In this document: positions 25,569 through 35,557 of the stretch, in pieces
Numbering within the stretch: the stretch's first letter is position 1
Layout of the letters: every line of letters starts with the position of its first letter
DNA from: Micrococcus sp. EYE_212
GTDB lineage: Bacteria > Actinomycetota > Actinomycetes > Actinomycetales > Micrococcaceae
Direction: 5' to 3'
Assembly: GCF_023147585.1 (NCBI RefSeq)
Contig: NZ_JAHXOZ010000010.1
Span: 44,278-108,277, forward strand
DNA: 64,000 nucleotides
The notes under the pieces: model-generated
Told to the model about the DNA's origin: nothing
Database searches by the model: none
The model's input: the letters and a program-made list of their open reading frames with translations, nothing else
Made by a program: the position numbers and the translations under genes

Positions 25569-28500
25569 TCAGCCCGCGGGCTGGGGCTCGGGGGCCTCCT
25601 CCGCCCCGTCCGCGGGCGGGGTCCCGCGCAGGGCGTCGTCGGCCGCCGTCGCCCGCTTCAACGCCTCGTCGAGGCGCTTCTGCTGCTCGCCGTAGGCGGC
25701 CCAGTCGCCCGCCGCCATGGCCTCCTGGCCGCGCGCGATGGCGTCCTGCGCCTCCGCGAGCGCGGCGCTCAGCTCCTGGTCCGCGGACGTCGGCTCCCCG
25801 GGCTCACCCTGGCCGGGCTCGCCCTCGCCGTCGCCCTGGTTCTCCTCCGGGGTCACGGCCCCGGAGTCGCCGCCGAAGACCTGGTCCAGGGCCTCCTGGA
25901 GGGTGTCGGCGAAGCCCACCCTGTCCCCGAAGGAGACCAGCACCTTGCGCAGGGTGGGGTAGGACGTGGCGCCCGAGGAGCGCACATACACGGGCTGCAC
26001 GTAGAGGATGCCGCCCGCCACCGGGAGCGTGATCATGTTGCCGTTGAGCACCTCGGAGGCGCCCTGGCGCAGCAGGTTCAGCTCCTGGGAGACGCCGGCG
26101 TTGGAGTCGAAGTTGGCCTGCGCCTGGCCCGGCCCGGGGACCGTGGTCTGGCGCGGCAGCTCCAGCAGACGGAGCGTGCCGTAGCCCTCGGCCCGCTCAC
26201 CGTCCCTGCCCGTGCCGGCGTCGCCGCTGGCCGAGAGGAACCCGTAGAGGACGTTGCGCTGCTGCGAGCCCTCGGTGATCTGCGGGATGTAGGTGGTGGT
26301 CAGCGAGTACGCGGGCTCGTCCTGGCCGGGCACCTGCAGGGTCATGTAGTACGGGGGCTGCTTGACGTTCGGGTCGTCCTGCGTGGGGTCGGCGGGCACG
26401 GACCAGGCGTCGTTGTTCTCGTAGAAGTCGTCCGCGTCGGTCACGTGGTAGCGGCCCAGCAGCTCGCGCTGCACCTTGAACATGTCCTCCGGGTAGCGCA
26501 CGTGGTCCAGGAGGGCGGCGCTCATCTCCGAGTAGGGCTTGAGCGAGGACGGGTACACGCCCTGCCACGCCTTCAGCAGCGGGTCCTCCTCGTCCCAGGC
26601 GTAGAGCTCCACGGAGCCGTCGTAGGCGTCCACGGTGGCCTTCACGGAGTTGCGGATGTAGTTCACCTGGCCGGTCAGCAGCGCCCGCTGGTCGCGGTTC
26701 AGCGCGTCCTGTGTGGCGTCGCCGAGGCGCTGCGACGTGGAGTAGGGGAACTGGTCGGACGTCGTGTAGGCGTCCACGATCCACTTCACGCGCCCGTTCA
26801 CGATCGCCGGGTAGGCGTTGGTGTCCACCGTCAGGTACGGGGCCACCTTGCGGACCCGCTCCTCCGGATGGCGGTCGTAGAGGATCTGCGAGGCGCTGTT
26901 CACATCCGAGGAGAGCAGGAGCTCGGGCGAGCCGAACTTCACGGCGTAGGCGAGCTTGTTGAAGAGCCCGCCCACGGCCGGGCCGCCGTCGCCGGCGAAG
27001 GTGTAGGCCGTGTCCTCCCCGGAGTCCGCCGTCTGGGGGCGGTCGCGCTCGACGGCGGGGGCACCCTCCGGCGCGCCCACCACGGAGTACTCGGGCGAGT
27101 TGAGCCCGAAGTAGATGCGCGGCTCGTACTGGGAGTCGTCGGTGAGCGGGCCCCGCGAGGGGATCTCGGAGAGCAGGAACGAGGGACGGCCGCCGGCCGC
27201 CACCTCGGAGGCGTCAGCCATGACCATGCCGTAGCCGTGCGTGTAGATGGCATGGCGGTTCACCCAGGACTGGGAGTCCTCCACGTTCACGTCGCGCGCG
27301 GCGAGGATGGTGTCCCGGGACTCGCCGTCCACCTCGTAGCGGTCCACGTGCAGCGTGCCGGGGAACGAGTAGTAGGGGCGGAACTGCTGGAGCTGCCCGA
27401 AGGTCTGCGAGATGAGGTTCGGGTCCATGAGGCGCACGTTGGCCGTGTTGGCCTCCTCGCCGGCGAGGGCTCCCTCCTGCGCCTCGACGCTGCCCTCGTA
27501 GGTGGTCACCTGCACGTCGTCGAGGCCGTAGGCCTCACGGGTCATCCGGATGTTGCGATCGATGTACTCGGCCTCGAGCGTGCGCTCGGAGGGCTGCACC
27601 TGATACTGCTGCACCAGGTACGGGTAGGCCGTGCCCACCACGAGGGCGGTGATGACCAGCACGGCGGTGCCCACCAGCGGCAGGCGCCACTGTCCGGAGA
27701 ACACGGTCCACACGAACAGCGCGGCCACGATCAGGGCGGTGACCGCGAGGATCGCGGAGGTGGGGATCACGGCGTTGACGTCCGTGTACATGGCGCCCGC
27801 CCACGAGCCGGTCTGCGACTGCGTGGTGCGGTACCGGTTGAGCCAGAACGTGACGGCCTGGAGGAGCAGGAACAGCGCCAGCGTCACGGCGATGTGGACC
27901 CGCGCGGAGGGCGTGACGGACAGTCCCCCGGAGTCCTCCACCCGCACGGAGCCGTACAGGTAGTGGATGATCAGGCCGGCGATCCCCGCCACGAGCACCA
28001 CGGAGACGAGGTACCCGACCACGAGGGTGAGGAACGGGAGCGTGGCCAGGAAGAACATGAGGTCCAGGCCGAACTCGGGGTCCGTCTGGCCGTAGGGCAC
28101 CTGGTGGAGGAACAGCTGGACGGTCGTCCAGCCGTTCATGGCCGCCGAGCCCGCGAAGAGGCCCAGGATGACCGGCACCGCGAGGAACACGAGGCGGCGC
28201 ATGGGCTCGAGCTGGCGCTGGGCCTGGCTGAGCGAGTCACGCGCGTCGGCGGGGGCGTCCTGCCGGCGGTGGCGCCACGCGAGCCGCATCGCCAGCCACA
28301 CGGCGGAGCCCATCAGGAGCGCGCCGATCAGGAACAGGGCCGCCTTGGTGAGGACCTCGGTCCAGAAGACGTCCTCGTAGCCCACCTGGGAGAACCAGAG
28401 CACGTCCGTGTACACGTTGGTGAACAGCACGAACAGGCCCACCAGGATCGCCACGGAGACGATCGTGAGCACGAGCGCACTGGGGCGGCCGGGGGTCGCC

Positions 28501-28718
28501 GGCCGGGGCCGGCCGGCCGCCGAGCTGCCGTTGCCGTCGCCGGGCCCGCTGGGACCGCCGCTGCCGGGGCTCGCGGGCCCGCCGTCGCCCGGGCCCATGG
28601 GGGCGCCGCCGAAGGGGCCGAAGCCGCCGAAGGGGCCGGAGCCCCCCGCGCCGGCGGATCCGCCGCCGTCACGGGGCGGGCCGCCGAAGGGCCCGCCGCT
28701 TCCCTGTCCGAAGCTCAC
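25569..28718 (-). CDS. UPF0182 family large membrane protein
   Basis: A 1,049-aa protein of the UPF0182 family, which is conserved in Actinobacteria and has no established function. The first 80 residues are Gly/Pro-rich (FGGPPRDGGGSAGAG and similar). About seven TM segments occupy residues 80-370. A large external domain of about 550 residues follows (PYLTVDTNAYPAIVNGRVKW, SYPTLRKVLVSFGDRVGF). The tail is acidic and Gln/Glu-rich. The GTG start at 28716-28718 precedes SFGQGSG. It is followed by a terminator and preceded by a YlbL-type protease gene on the same strand. Confidence 0.93.
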   Translation of the reverse strand: MSFGQGSGGPFGGPPRDGGGSAGAGGSGPFGGFGPFGGAPMGPGDGGPASPGSGGPSGPGDGNGSSAAGRPRPATPGRPSALVLTIVSVAILVGLFVLFTNVYTDVLWFSQVGYEDVFWTEVLTKAALFLIGALLMGSAVWLAMRLAWRHRRQDAPADARDSLSQAQRQLEPMRRLVFLAVPVILGLFAGSAAMNGWTTVQLFLHQVPYGQTDPEFGLDLMFFLATLPFLTLVVGYLVSVVLVAGIAGLIIHYLYGSVRVEDSGGLSVTPSARVHIAVTLALFLLLQAVTFWLNRYRTTQSQTGSWAGAMYTDVNAVIPTSAILAVTALIVAALFVWTVFSGQWRLPLVGTAVLVITALVVGTAYPYLVQQYQVQPSERTLEAEYIDRNIRMTREAYGLDDVQVTTYEGSVEAQEGALAGEEANTANVRLMDPNLISQTFGQLQQFRPYYSFPGTLHVDRYEVDGESRDTILAARDVNVEDSQSWVNRHAIYTHGYGMVMADASEVAAGGRPSFLLSEIPSRGPLTDDSQYEPRIYFGLNSPEYSVVGAPEGAPAVERDRPQTADSGEDTAYTFAGDGGPAVGGLFNKLAYAVKFGSPELLLSSDVNSASQILYDRHPEERVRKVAPYLTVDTNAYPAIVNGRVKWIVDAYTTSDQFPYSTSQRLGDATQDALNRDQRALLTGQVNYIRNSVKATVDAYDGSVELYAWDEEDPLLKAWQGVYPSSLKPYSEMSAALLDHVRYPEDMFKVQRELLGRYHVTDADDFYENNDAWSVPADPTQDDPNVKQPPYYMTLQVPGQDEPAYSLTTTYIPQITEGSQQRNVLYGFLSASGDAGTGRDGERAEGYGTLRLLELPRQTTVPGPGQAQANFDSNAGVSQELNLLRQGASEVLNGNMITLPVAGGILYVQPVYVRSSGATSYPTLRKVLVSFGDRVGFADTLQEALDQVFGGDSGAVTPEENQGDGEGEPGQGEPGEPTSADQELSAALAEAQDAIARGQEAMAAGDWAAYGEQQKRLDEALKRATAADDALRGTPPADGAEEAPEPQPAG

Positions 28719-28847
28719 TGTCTCTCCTCTCCCCGCCGGGGGCGGGGTCTGCGGTCGGCGCCGTGCCGGGCGGCACGGGCGTCTGGGGTCCGGGGTCGTC
28801 CGCCGCGGCCACGGAGGGGACGCGCGGGATGTCGAAGGGCGGGGGGA

Positions 28848-29927
28848 TCACCCACAGGTGGGCACCCCGTCGAGGGTCTCGCCGCGGCCCACGGCCTCGA
28901 CCACGCCACGTGCGGTCGTGAGGGTGTCCACGGCGTAGACGGCGATGCCCTCGGGCACTCGGCCGTCGAGGTCCGCGCAGTTGGCGGCCGGGGCCAGGAA
29001 CACGGCCGCTCCGGCGTCGGCGGCGCCGCGCACCTTCTGGGCGATGCCGCCGATGGGACCGACCTGGCCTTCCTCGGTGATGGTGCCGGTGCCCGCGATG
29101 TGCGCGCCGCCCGTCATCGCGCCGGGCGTGAGGCGCTCCAGGACGGCGAGGGCGAACATGGTGCCCGCGGAGGGACCGCCGATGTCCTCGAGGCTGATCT
29201 CCACGTCCACCGGGAAGTCGTACACGGTCTCGAGGAACACGCCGATCTGCCACGCCTGGCCCGCGCCCTCCGGCGCGGCGCGCACGGGGACCTCCACGTC
29301 CGTCTCGACGCCGTCCCGGAGCACACGCAGGGCGACCGGCCCGGGGCCGGCGGCGTCGACCGCCGAGCGCAGGGCGACGACGTCGTCCACGGGCGTCCCG
29401 CCCGCCGCGAGCACCTCGTCGCCGGCACGCAGCACGTCGCGGGCCGGGCTGTCCGGGGCGAACTCCCGCACGGCGAGCCCGCGGCCGTAGTCGCGGCCGA
29501 GCTCGTGCAGGGCGGCCGCCGTCGCCAGGTCCTGGGAGGCGGTCATGGCCCACGCGTTGGACTCGCTCACCTGGTCCGCGGACACGCCCGTGGGGTAGAC
29601 CAGCTCGCGCGGCGTGGTGTCGCGTCCCGGGTCCACGAGCGCGCCCGCGAGCTCGAGGACGGAGGTGGAGCCCGTCGGCGGGCCGGAGACCATCACGGTG
29701 GTCATGTCCAGGGCGCCCTCCCCCGGGTCCACCCGGGAGGCGCCGTCGACGGTGAGGACGGGGTGGCCGTCGGCCTCCCCCAGCACGTCGATGGCCGGGC
29801 CGGGCCCCTCCAGCAGGTACGGCGCGGGCAGCGCCAGGGCGGTGGCCGCCGAGGCCGCGGCGATCCATCCGGAGACCGACGGGCGCGCGGCGACGCGGCG
29901 GCTCCTTGCGCGGGGCACTGCGGGCAC
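28848..29927 (-). CDS. YlbL-family PDZ and Lon-type (S16) membrane protease
   Basis: A 359-aa protein starting at GTG 29925-29927, behind an AGGAAAG ribosome site; a longer upstream frame overlaps the divergent promoter region and is not favoured. One N-terminal TM segment (GWIAAASAATALALPAPYL) anchors it. A PDZ domain follows at about 175-250 (REFAPDSPARDVLRAGDEVL). The C-terminal Lon-like domain has the Ser-Lys dyad: Ser in IGGPSAGTMFALAVL and Lys in GGIAQKVRGAADAGA. The B. subtilis relative YlbL helps remove SOS division inhibitors; the role here is not known. Confidence 0.92.
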   Translation of the reverse strand: MPAVPRARSRRVAARPSVSGWIAAASAATALALPAPYLLEGPGPAIDVLGEADGHPVLTVDGASRVDPGEGALDMTTVMVSGPPTGSTSVLELAGALVDPGRDTTPRELVYPTGVSADQVSESNAWAMTASQDLATAAALHELGRDYGRGLAVREFAPDSPARDVLRAGDEVLAAGGTPVDDVVALRSAVDAAGPGPVALRVLRDGVETDVEVPVRAAPEGAGQAWQIGVFLETVYDFPVDVEISLEDIGGPSAGTMFALAVLERLTPGAMTGGAHIAGTGTITEEGQVGPIGGIAQKVRGAADAGAAVFLAPAANCADLDGRVPEGIAVYAVDTLTTARGVVEAVGRGETLDGVPTCG

Positions 29928-30131
29928 GCGACACCGACTTTCCTGCCGTGGTCCTGGATCAGGGGCCGTCGCCGCAGGCGCGGACGCGCTGGCGGGGGGA
30001 CGGTCGCACCAGTCTACGGGGCCGCCGCGGCCGGGGCCGGGCCGGAGCGCCGTCGTGCGCCCTGCGCGAACCGCGGCGCCGCGCCGTCCATCCGTGGGCC
30101 TGGCGCGAGGCCCGCGGATACGCTGTTCGGC

Positions 30132-31532
30132 ATGACTGACCACCCGCAGACCCCCGGATCCGACGACGGCCGCGACCCCCTGGAGGACATGCTCCGGCAG
30201 ATGTTCGGCGGGCAGGCCCCGGACGTCGAGGAGATCCGCCGCGCCATGCAGGGCATGGGCGGGACGGGCGGCATGCCCTTCGACCCCTCCCGGCTGGACC
30301 CCGCCATGATGCAGCAGGCCATGGCGCAGTTCCAGGCCATGATGAACCCGGGCGCGGGCTCCGAGGGCCCGGTCAACTGGACCCTGGCCAGGCAGGCCGC
30401 GCGCCAGGCGGTCGCCGGCGAGGACCCCGCCGTGGGCTCCTTCGCCCGCCGCGAGGTGGACGAGGCCCTGCGCCTGGCCGAGCTCTGGCTGGACGGCGTG
30501 ACGGACACGGAGTCCACGGGGCAGATGGGGGCCGCGTGGTCCCGCGCCGAGTGGGTCGAGGCCACCATGGAGAACTGGCAGCGGATGACCGGCCCCGTGG
30601 CCGTCTCGCTCGCGAACGCGATGTCCGCCGCCATCGAGCAGCAGCTGCCCGGCCAGCTGCCCGAGGGCATGGACCCCTCAATGCTGGGCGGCCTGCAGCC
30701 CATGCTCAAGAACATGGGCGGCACCATGTTCGGCCTCCAGCTCGGCGGCGCCGTGGGCGCGCTCGGCAAGGACGTGCTCTCGGGAACGGACATCGGCCTG
30801 CCGATCGCCGGCCACCGCCTGGCCCTGATCCCCGTGAACATCGAGGAGTTCGGCGACGGGCTCAGCGTCCCGGACGACCAGGTGCGCCTGTACCTCGCGC
30901 TGCGCGAGGTGGCCCGCATGCGCCTCTTCCTGCACTCCCCGTGGCTCGAGCGGGACCTGTTCGCCGCGATCGAGCAGTACGCGGCCGGCATCCGCCTGGA
31001 CGTGAGCGGGATCGAGCGGGCCGCGGAGTCCGTCGACCCCATGGACCCGGAGTCCATGCAGGCCGTGTTCGACGGCGCCTCGTTCATCGCAGAGCCGGAT
31101 GCCACCCAGCGCGCCGCCCTCGAGCAGCTCGAGCTGCTCATCGCCCTCGTGGAGGGCTGGGTCGACGTCGTCGTCGCCGAGGCGGCCACGCCGCTGGAGT
31201 CCGCGAGCGCGCTGCGCGAGACCATGAACCGTCGGCGCGCCTCCGGGGGACCCGCCGAGCAGGCGTTCGCCGCCCTCGTGGGCCTCGAGCTGCGCCCGCG
31301 CCGCCTGCGCGAGGCGGCCGCGTTCTGGGAGCACGTCACGGCCGAGCAGGGCAAGGAGTACCGCGAGGCGATCTGGCGCCATCCCGAGCGCCAGCCCACG
31401 GGCGAGGACCTCGACGACCCCACGGGCTACGCGCAGCGCCGCACGGCCGCGGACGCCTCCACGGACGCCCTCGACGACGAGCTGCAGCGGCTACTCGACG
31501 GCGGCTTCGGCGAGGCCCCCAAGGAGGGCTGA
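30132..31532 (+). CDS. DUF2342 (zincin-like) family protein
   Basis: A 466-aa protein of the actinobacterial DUF2342 family, annotated in databases as zinc-dependent metalloprotease. Its N-terminus is Met/Gly/Gln-rich (MQQAMAQFQAMMNPG). The central LPIAGHRLALIPVNIEEFG and the segment LALREVARMRLFLHSPWLER correspond to the supposed active region. No HExxH is present there, so catalysis is doubtful from sequence alone. It is divergent from the YlbL-type protease (204 bases) and convergent with a YgjP-type peptidase (14 bases). Confidence 0.8.
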   Translation: MTDHPQTPGSDDGRDPLEDMLRQMFGGQAPDVEEIRRAMQGMGGTGGMPFDPSRLDPAMMQQAMAQFQAMMNPGAGSEGPVNWTLARQAARQAVAGEDPAVGSFARREVDEALRLAELWLDGVTDTESTGQMGAAWSRAEWVEATMENWQRMTGPVAVSLANAMSAAIEQQLPGQLPEGMDPSMLGGLQPMLKNMGGTMFGLQLGGAVGALGKDVLSGTDIGLPIAGHRLALIPVNIEEFGDGLSVPDDQVRLYLALREVARMRLFLHSPWLERDLFAAIEQYAAGIRLDVSGIERAAESVDPMDPESMQAVFDGASFIAEPDATQRAALEQLELLIALVEGWVDVVVAEAATPLESASALRETMNRRRASGGPAEQAFAALVGLELRPRRLREAAAFWEHVTAEQGKEYREAIWRHPERQPTGEDLDDPTGYAQRRTAADASTDALDDELQRLLDGGFGEAPKEG

Positions 31533-31546
31533 GCCCCGCGCCTGCC

Positions 31547-32281
31547 TCAGCCCCCCTCGACGTCGTCGCCCCAGCCCGGGGCGGCGACGTCGTCGTCTGC
31601 GGAAGCGGGCCCGGCGGCGAGGCCGCGACCCTGCGCGTAGGTGACGCCGGCGAGGAACGCCATGGCCTCGGCGTAGCGGGGGTGGCGGGCGACGAGCCTC
31701 TGGAAGCGGGGCCCGTGGCCGGACTCGAGCAGGTGGGCCACCTCGTGCACCAGCACGGCCTCCACCACCCAGTCGGGCATGCCGCGCAGCTGCGCCGAGA
31801 GCCGGATGGTGCGCCGAGCCGGGGTGCACGATCCCCAGCGGTGCCGCTGCCGCGTGGACCACGTGACGCTCACCGGATCCGCCTCGCCCCCGTAGTGATC
31901 GGCCGAGACGCGGCGCGCCCAGGCCAGCAGGGCGGCGTCGCCCGGGGCGGAGGCCCCGGGGTCGGGCGTGGCGGGCGAGGACGCCCCGGGCGTGGACGTG
32001 CGGGGACGGCTCGGATCAGGCCCGGCGCCTCCGTCGGTCGGCGGCGTGGGACCCGCGGGCGCCGGGGCCGCGCCCGCGCGCTCGACCATGCGGGAGATCC
32101 ATTCCCGCTCCTCGGCGCGGGAGAGCCGGGCGGGGACGGAGACCTGCAGGCGGCCTTCGCGCCACACGGCGGACACGGTGCGCGTGCGCGCGGTGGAGCG
32201 CACGAGCCGCACCGGCGTGCCCTCCCAGTCCAGGTCGACGGTCTCGCGGACCGGGCGGGAGGCGGGGCGACGCGGCGGCAT
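31547..32281 (-). CDS. YgjP/M48-type zinc metallopeptidase (DUF45)
   Basis: A 244-aa protein from the ATG at 32279-32281 (MPPRRPASRPVRE). The C-terminal half holds the zinc motif VHEVAHLLESGHGPRF (HExxH plus downstream His), preceded by RWGSCTPARRTIRLSAQLRG, both typical of DUF45/SprT-like peptidases. A Pro/Ala/Gly linker of about 50 residues splits the domain, longer than usual. Cytosolic; substrate unknown. Divergent from the ThiF-like gene (102 bases). Confidence 0.88.
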   Translation of the reverse strand: MPPRRPASRPVRETVDLDWEGTPVRLVRSTARTRTVSAVWREGRLQVSVPARLSRAEEREWISRMVERAGAAPAPAGPTPPTDGGAGPDPSRPRTSTPGASSPATPDPGASAPGDAALLAWARRVSADHYGGEADPVSVTWSTRQRHRWGSCTPARRTIRLSAQLRGMPDWVVEAVLVHEVAHLLESGHGPRFQRLVARHPRYAEAMAFLAGVTYAQGRGLAAGPASADDDVAAPGWGDDVEGG

Positions 32282-32383
32282 CACTCCATTGTGCGCGACG
32301 GCTCCGCGGATCCCTGTGGATGAGGCCCCCGCGGCGCCTCCCTCGTGACACCGTGGGGCCACGTCGAGCGATCGGAGACCTCC

Positions 32384-33241
32384 ATGCCCCGCCCCCTCCC
32401 GCTTCCCGACGGCGAAGGCCGTCCCACCTCCTCCGCTCCTCCCCACGGCCCGCCCGTGGACTTCCCCGACGGCGTCCACGTCACGGGGCTCGGCCGCACC
32501 GGGCTGGCGATCGCCCTGCTCCTGGCCAGCCGGGGCATGGGCCCGCTCGCCCTGTGGGATCCCACGCCCGTGGGGGCGTCGGACCTCGGCACGGGCTACC
32601 GGCCGGCGGACCTCGGCCGGCCCCGTGCCGTCGCGGCCGAGCGGCGGATCCGCGAACTCCACCCGCGCGAGCGGGTGTTCGCCCACCATGGGCCGGAGGC
32701 CGTGTTCATGGGGACGGCCACCGTCTCGGTGACGCGCGGACGGATCGACGAATCGCTCGTGGCGCGGGCGCTGGCCGCCGAGCACCCGCTCCTGCCGGTG
32801 GTCGTGGACGAGGAGTCGGCCGTCGGGCCCTGGACGATCGCCGGATCCCCCGGGTGCGCCCTGTGCGAGCACGTCCGCCGCCCGGCGGAGGAGGCCGCCA
32901 CCGGCCGCAGCCGCGACGCGGCGTGGGAGGACGGGCCGGGCGAGGAGGATCCGGAGAGTGTGCTCGGGGCACTGCGCACCGCCGTCCTCGTCCACGACCT
33001 GCTGGTCGCGGGCTCCTCCTCCCCCGCATGGCAGGGCGTCGTGCGCAGCTGGGCCTATGCGCTGGACGAGACCACCGAGGGCGTCCGCCCGCGGCACGGG
33101 TGCCCGTGCGACCCGGACGGGATGGCGGCGGACCTGGCCGCGCTCACCCGGGAGCTGAGCGAGGAGCTGCACCAGGAGTTCGGGGTGCTGCCCGGCTTCG
33201 GCGGGCCGCCGGACCTCGGGGAGCCTTCGTCGGGGGCCTGA
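32384..33241 (+). CDS. ThiF/E1-like adenylyltransferase-related protein
   Basis: A 285-aa protein from the ATG at 32384, with a GGAG ribosome site. It has a Rossmann nucleotide loop near the N-terminus (GVHVTGLGRTGLAIALLLAS) followed by an acidic strand end (LALWDPTPVGASDLG), as in ThiF/MoeB/E1 enzymes. Two Cys pairs (GCALCEHVRR and HGCPCDPDG) could bind zinc as in that superfamily. The canonical Arg finger and the catalytic Cys are not obvious. The partner protein and substrate are unknown. It lies convergent to uvrD2. Confidence 0.65.
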   Translation: MPRPLPLPDGEGRPTSSAPPHGPPVDFPDGVHVTGLGRTGLAIALLLASRGMGPLALWDPTPVGASDLGTGYRPADLGRPRAVAAERRIRELHPRERVFAHHGPEAVFMGTATVSVTRGRIDESLVARALAAEHPLLPVVVDEESAVGPWTIAGSPGCALCEHVRRPAEEAATGRSRDAAWEDGPGEEDPESVLGALRTAVLVHDLLVAGSSSPAWQGVVRSWAYALDETTEGVRPRHGCPCDPDGMAADLAALTRELSEELHQEFGVLPGFGGPPDLGEPSSGA

Positions 33242-33307
33242 CCCGGGCGCGTGATCCGACCCCCCGGCATCTCAGGCGGGCATGGTGCCTCAGGCGGACC
33301 TGGTGAC

Positions 33308-35437
33308 TCAGGCGGGCGCGGTGCCGTGGAGCAGCTCGAGCACGTCCGGGCCGTAGCGGTCCAGCTTGGCCTTGCCCACGCCCGGGACCTTGATGAGGTC
33401 GAGGGGGGTGGCCGGCATGGCCTCCGCGATCGCCACGAGGGTCGCGTCCGTGAACACCACGAACGCGGGCACCTTCCCCGCGCGGGCGGTGCTGGCGCGC
33501 CAGTCCCGCAGGGTGTCGAGAACGGCCTCGTCGTACGTGGCCGGGCAGTCCAGGCAGCGGCCGACCTTGCGCTCGGCGCCCGTCTCGAGGGCCTTGCCGC
33601 ACGTGCGGCACGTGGCCACGGTGGCGCCGCGCCGCCGACCGCGGGGTGCGCCTGCCCCGGACGCGGCGGCGGGGGCGTGCTCGCGGGTGCCGCCGAGGGT
33701 CGGGTCGATATCCCGCAGGAAGCGGGAGGCCCGCCGCGAGGCGCGCCCGCCGGTGCCGCGGGAGAGCGTCCACGTCAGCGACAGATGCTGGCGGGCGCGC
33801 GTGATGCCCACGTAGAGCAGGCGGCGCTCCTCGTCGATCTCGGCGGGCGTGTCCGCGAAGGAGATGGGCATGAGCCCCTCGGACAGCCCCACCAGGAAGA
33901 CCGCGTCCCACTCGAGGCCCTTGGCCGAGTGCAGGGAGGCGAGCGTGACGCCCTGCACCGTGGGGGCGTGCTGGTGCTGGGCGCGCTCGTCGAGCTCGGC
34001 CACCAGCTCGGTGAGCGTGAACTCGGCCCCGCGGGCGGCGGCCAGCTGGTCGGCGAGGTTCACGAGGGCGTGCAGCGACTCCCAGCGCTCGCGCGCCGCG
34101 CCCGTGGCGGCGGGCGGCTCGGCCGAGTACCCGAGGGAGGCCAGGACGTCCCGTGCACGGGCGGTCACCTCCTCCCCCGTGAGACCCGGGTCGGCGCGTG
34201 CCGCGGCGCGCAGCTGCAGGATGCCGTCGCGCACCTCGCGGCGGGAGAAGAAGCGCTCGCCGCCCCGCAGCTGGTAGCCCAGTCCCGCCGCGGACAGAGC
34301 GGTCTCGAACGCCTCCGACTGGCCGTTCGTGCGGAAGAGGACCGCGATCTCGGCGGGCGGAGTGCCCCCGTCCACGAGCTCGCGGATCCGCTGGGCCACC
34401 CAGCCCGCCTCGGCCTCGTCGTCCGTGCACTCGGCGAAGACGACGTCGGGCCCCGCGGGGCGCTGCGAGGTGAGCTGGAGCGGCTCGGGCCAGTGCGGGA
34501 GCCGGCGGTCGCGCTGCCCCTCCGCCGTGCGCGCCGCGAGGAGCCGGTTGGCGGCCTCCACGATCTGGGGGCTCGAGCGGTAGTCGCGCACGAGCTTGAC
34601 GACGGTGGCCTCCTGGTGGCGCTCGCGGAAGCCTGTGAGGAAGCGGGAGGTCGCGCCCGTGAACGAGTAGATCGTCTGGGAGGAGTCACCCACCACGCAC
34701 AGGTCCGCGCGGTCCCCGAGCCAGAGGTCCAGGAGGCGGTGCTGCAGCGGGGAGACGTCCTGGTACTCGTCCACCACGAAGACGCGGTACTGGTCCCGGA
34801 TCGTGGCCGCGATGCGCGGCTCCGTGGAGAGGATGCCCACGAGGATGAGCAGCACGTCCTCGAAGTCGATCATGTTGCGGGCGGTCTTGGCCTCCTCGTA
34901 CCCCATGTAGAGGCGTGCCACGGTGGTGGCGGTCCAGCCCGAGGGCATCTCCCGCTCCTTGGCCGCCTCGGCGTATCCCTCGGGAGCGTGGAGGGAGACC
35001 TTGGCCCACTCGATCTCGCCGGCGAGGTCGCGCAGCCCGGCGCGGTCCACGCTCATGCGCATGCCCTGGGCCACCTGGGTGAGCAGGCGCACCTTGTTCT
35101 CCACGAGCGTGGGCATCGGACCGCCGACGGCCTGCGGCCAGAAGTACTGCAGCTGGCGCAGCGCGGCGGAGTGGAACGTGCGGGCCTGGACGCCGTCCAC
35201 GCCGAGGTCGCGCAGGCGCGTGCGCATCTCCGCGGCCGCGCGCGCAGTGAACGTCAGCGCGAGGGTGCGGTGGGGGTCGAACACCCCGGAGGCGACGCCG
35301 TAGGCGATGCGGTGGGTGATGGCGCGGGTCTTGCCCGTGCCGGCGCCGGCCAGGATGCACACGGGGCCCCGGAGGGCGGTGGCGGCCTGCCGCTGCTCGG
35401 TGTCGAGCCCGCGGAGGATCTCATCGGGAGTGCTCAT
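33308..35437 (-). CDS. uvrD2: ATP-dependent DNA helicase UvrD2
   Basis: A 709-aa superfamily 1 helicase with Walker A ILAGAGTGKTRAITHR (about 29-44), Walker B VVDEYQDVSPLQH, motif III GDSSQTIYSFTGA, motif V SLHSAKGLEWDAVFLVGL and motif VI LLYVGITRARQHL. After the motor come a four-Cys zinc module (CRTCGK...CLDC) and a C-terminal HRDC domain (LIKVPGVGKAKLDRYG), a layout specific to UvrD2. The ATG at 35435-35437 follows a GGAGGAC site. A GATP-type repair role is expected: unwinding nicked or damaged duplexes. Confidence 0.94.
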   Translation of the reverse strand: MSTPDEILRGLDTEQRQAATALRGPVCILAGAGTGKTRAITHRIAYGVASGVFDPHRTLALTFTARAAAEMRTRLRDLGVDGVQARTFHSAALRQLQYFWPQAVGGPMPTLVENKVRLLTQVAQGMRMSVDRAGLRDLAGEIEWAKVSLHAPEGYAEAAKEREMPSGWTATTVARLYMGYEEAKTARNMIDFEDVLLILVGILSTEPRIAATIRDQYRVFVVDEYQDVSPLQHRLLDLWLGDRADLCVVGDSSQTIYSFTGATSRFLTGFRERHQEATVVKLVRDYRSSPQIVEAANRLLAARTAEGQRDRRLPHWPEPLQLTSQRPAGPDVVFAECTDDEAEAGWVAQRIRELVDGGTPPAEIAVLFRTNGQSEAFETALSAAGLGYQLRGGERFFSRREVRDGILQLRAAARADPGLTGEEVTARARDVLASLGYSAEPPAATGAARERWESLHALVNLADQLAAARGAEFTLTELVAELDERAQHQHAPTVQGVTLASLHSAKGLEWDAVFLVGLSEGLMPISFADTPAEIDEERRLLYVGITRARQHLSLTWTLSRGTGGRASRRASRFLRDIDPTLGGTREHAPAAASGAGAPRGRRRGATVATCRTCGKALETGAERKVGRCLDCPATYDEAVLDTLRDWRASTARAGKVPAFVVFTDATLVAIAEAMPATPLDLIKVPGVGKAKLDRYGPDVLELLHGTAPA

Positions 35438-35557
35438 GCGGGACGAGTCCTCCTCGGTGTCCAGGGTCTGCGCGTCCGGCGACGTCCCACCGTACCAACC
35501 CGCGGACGCCGGTGCGCCCCACCGCGCTCGGGCGTGGGCGCGCATAGGGTGGACCCC

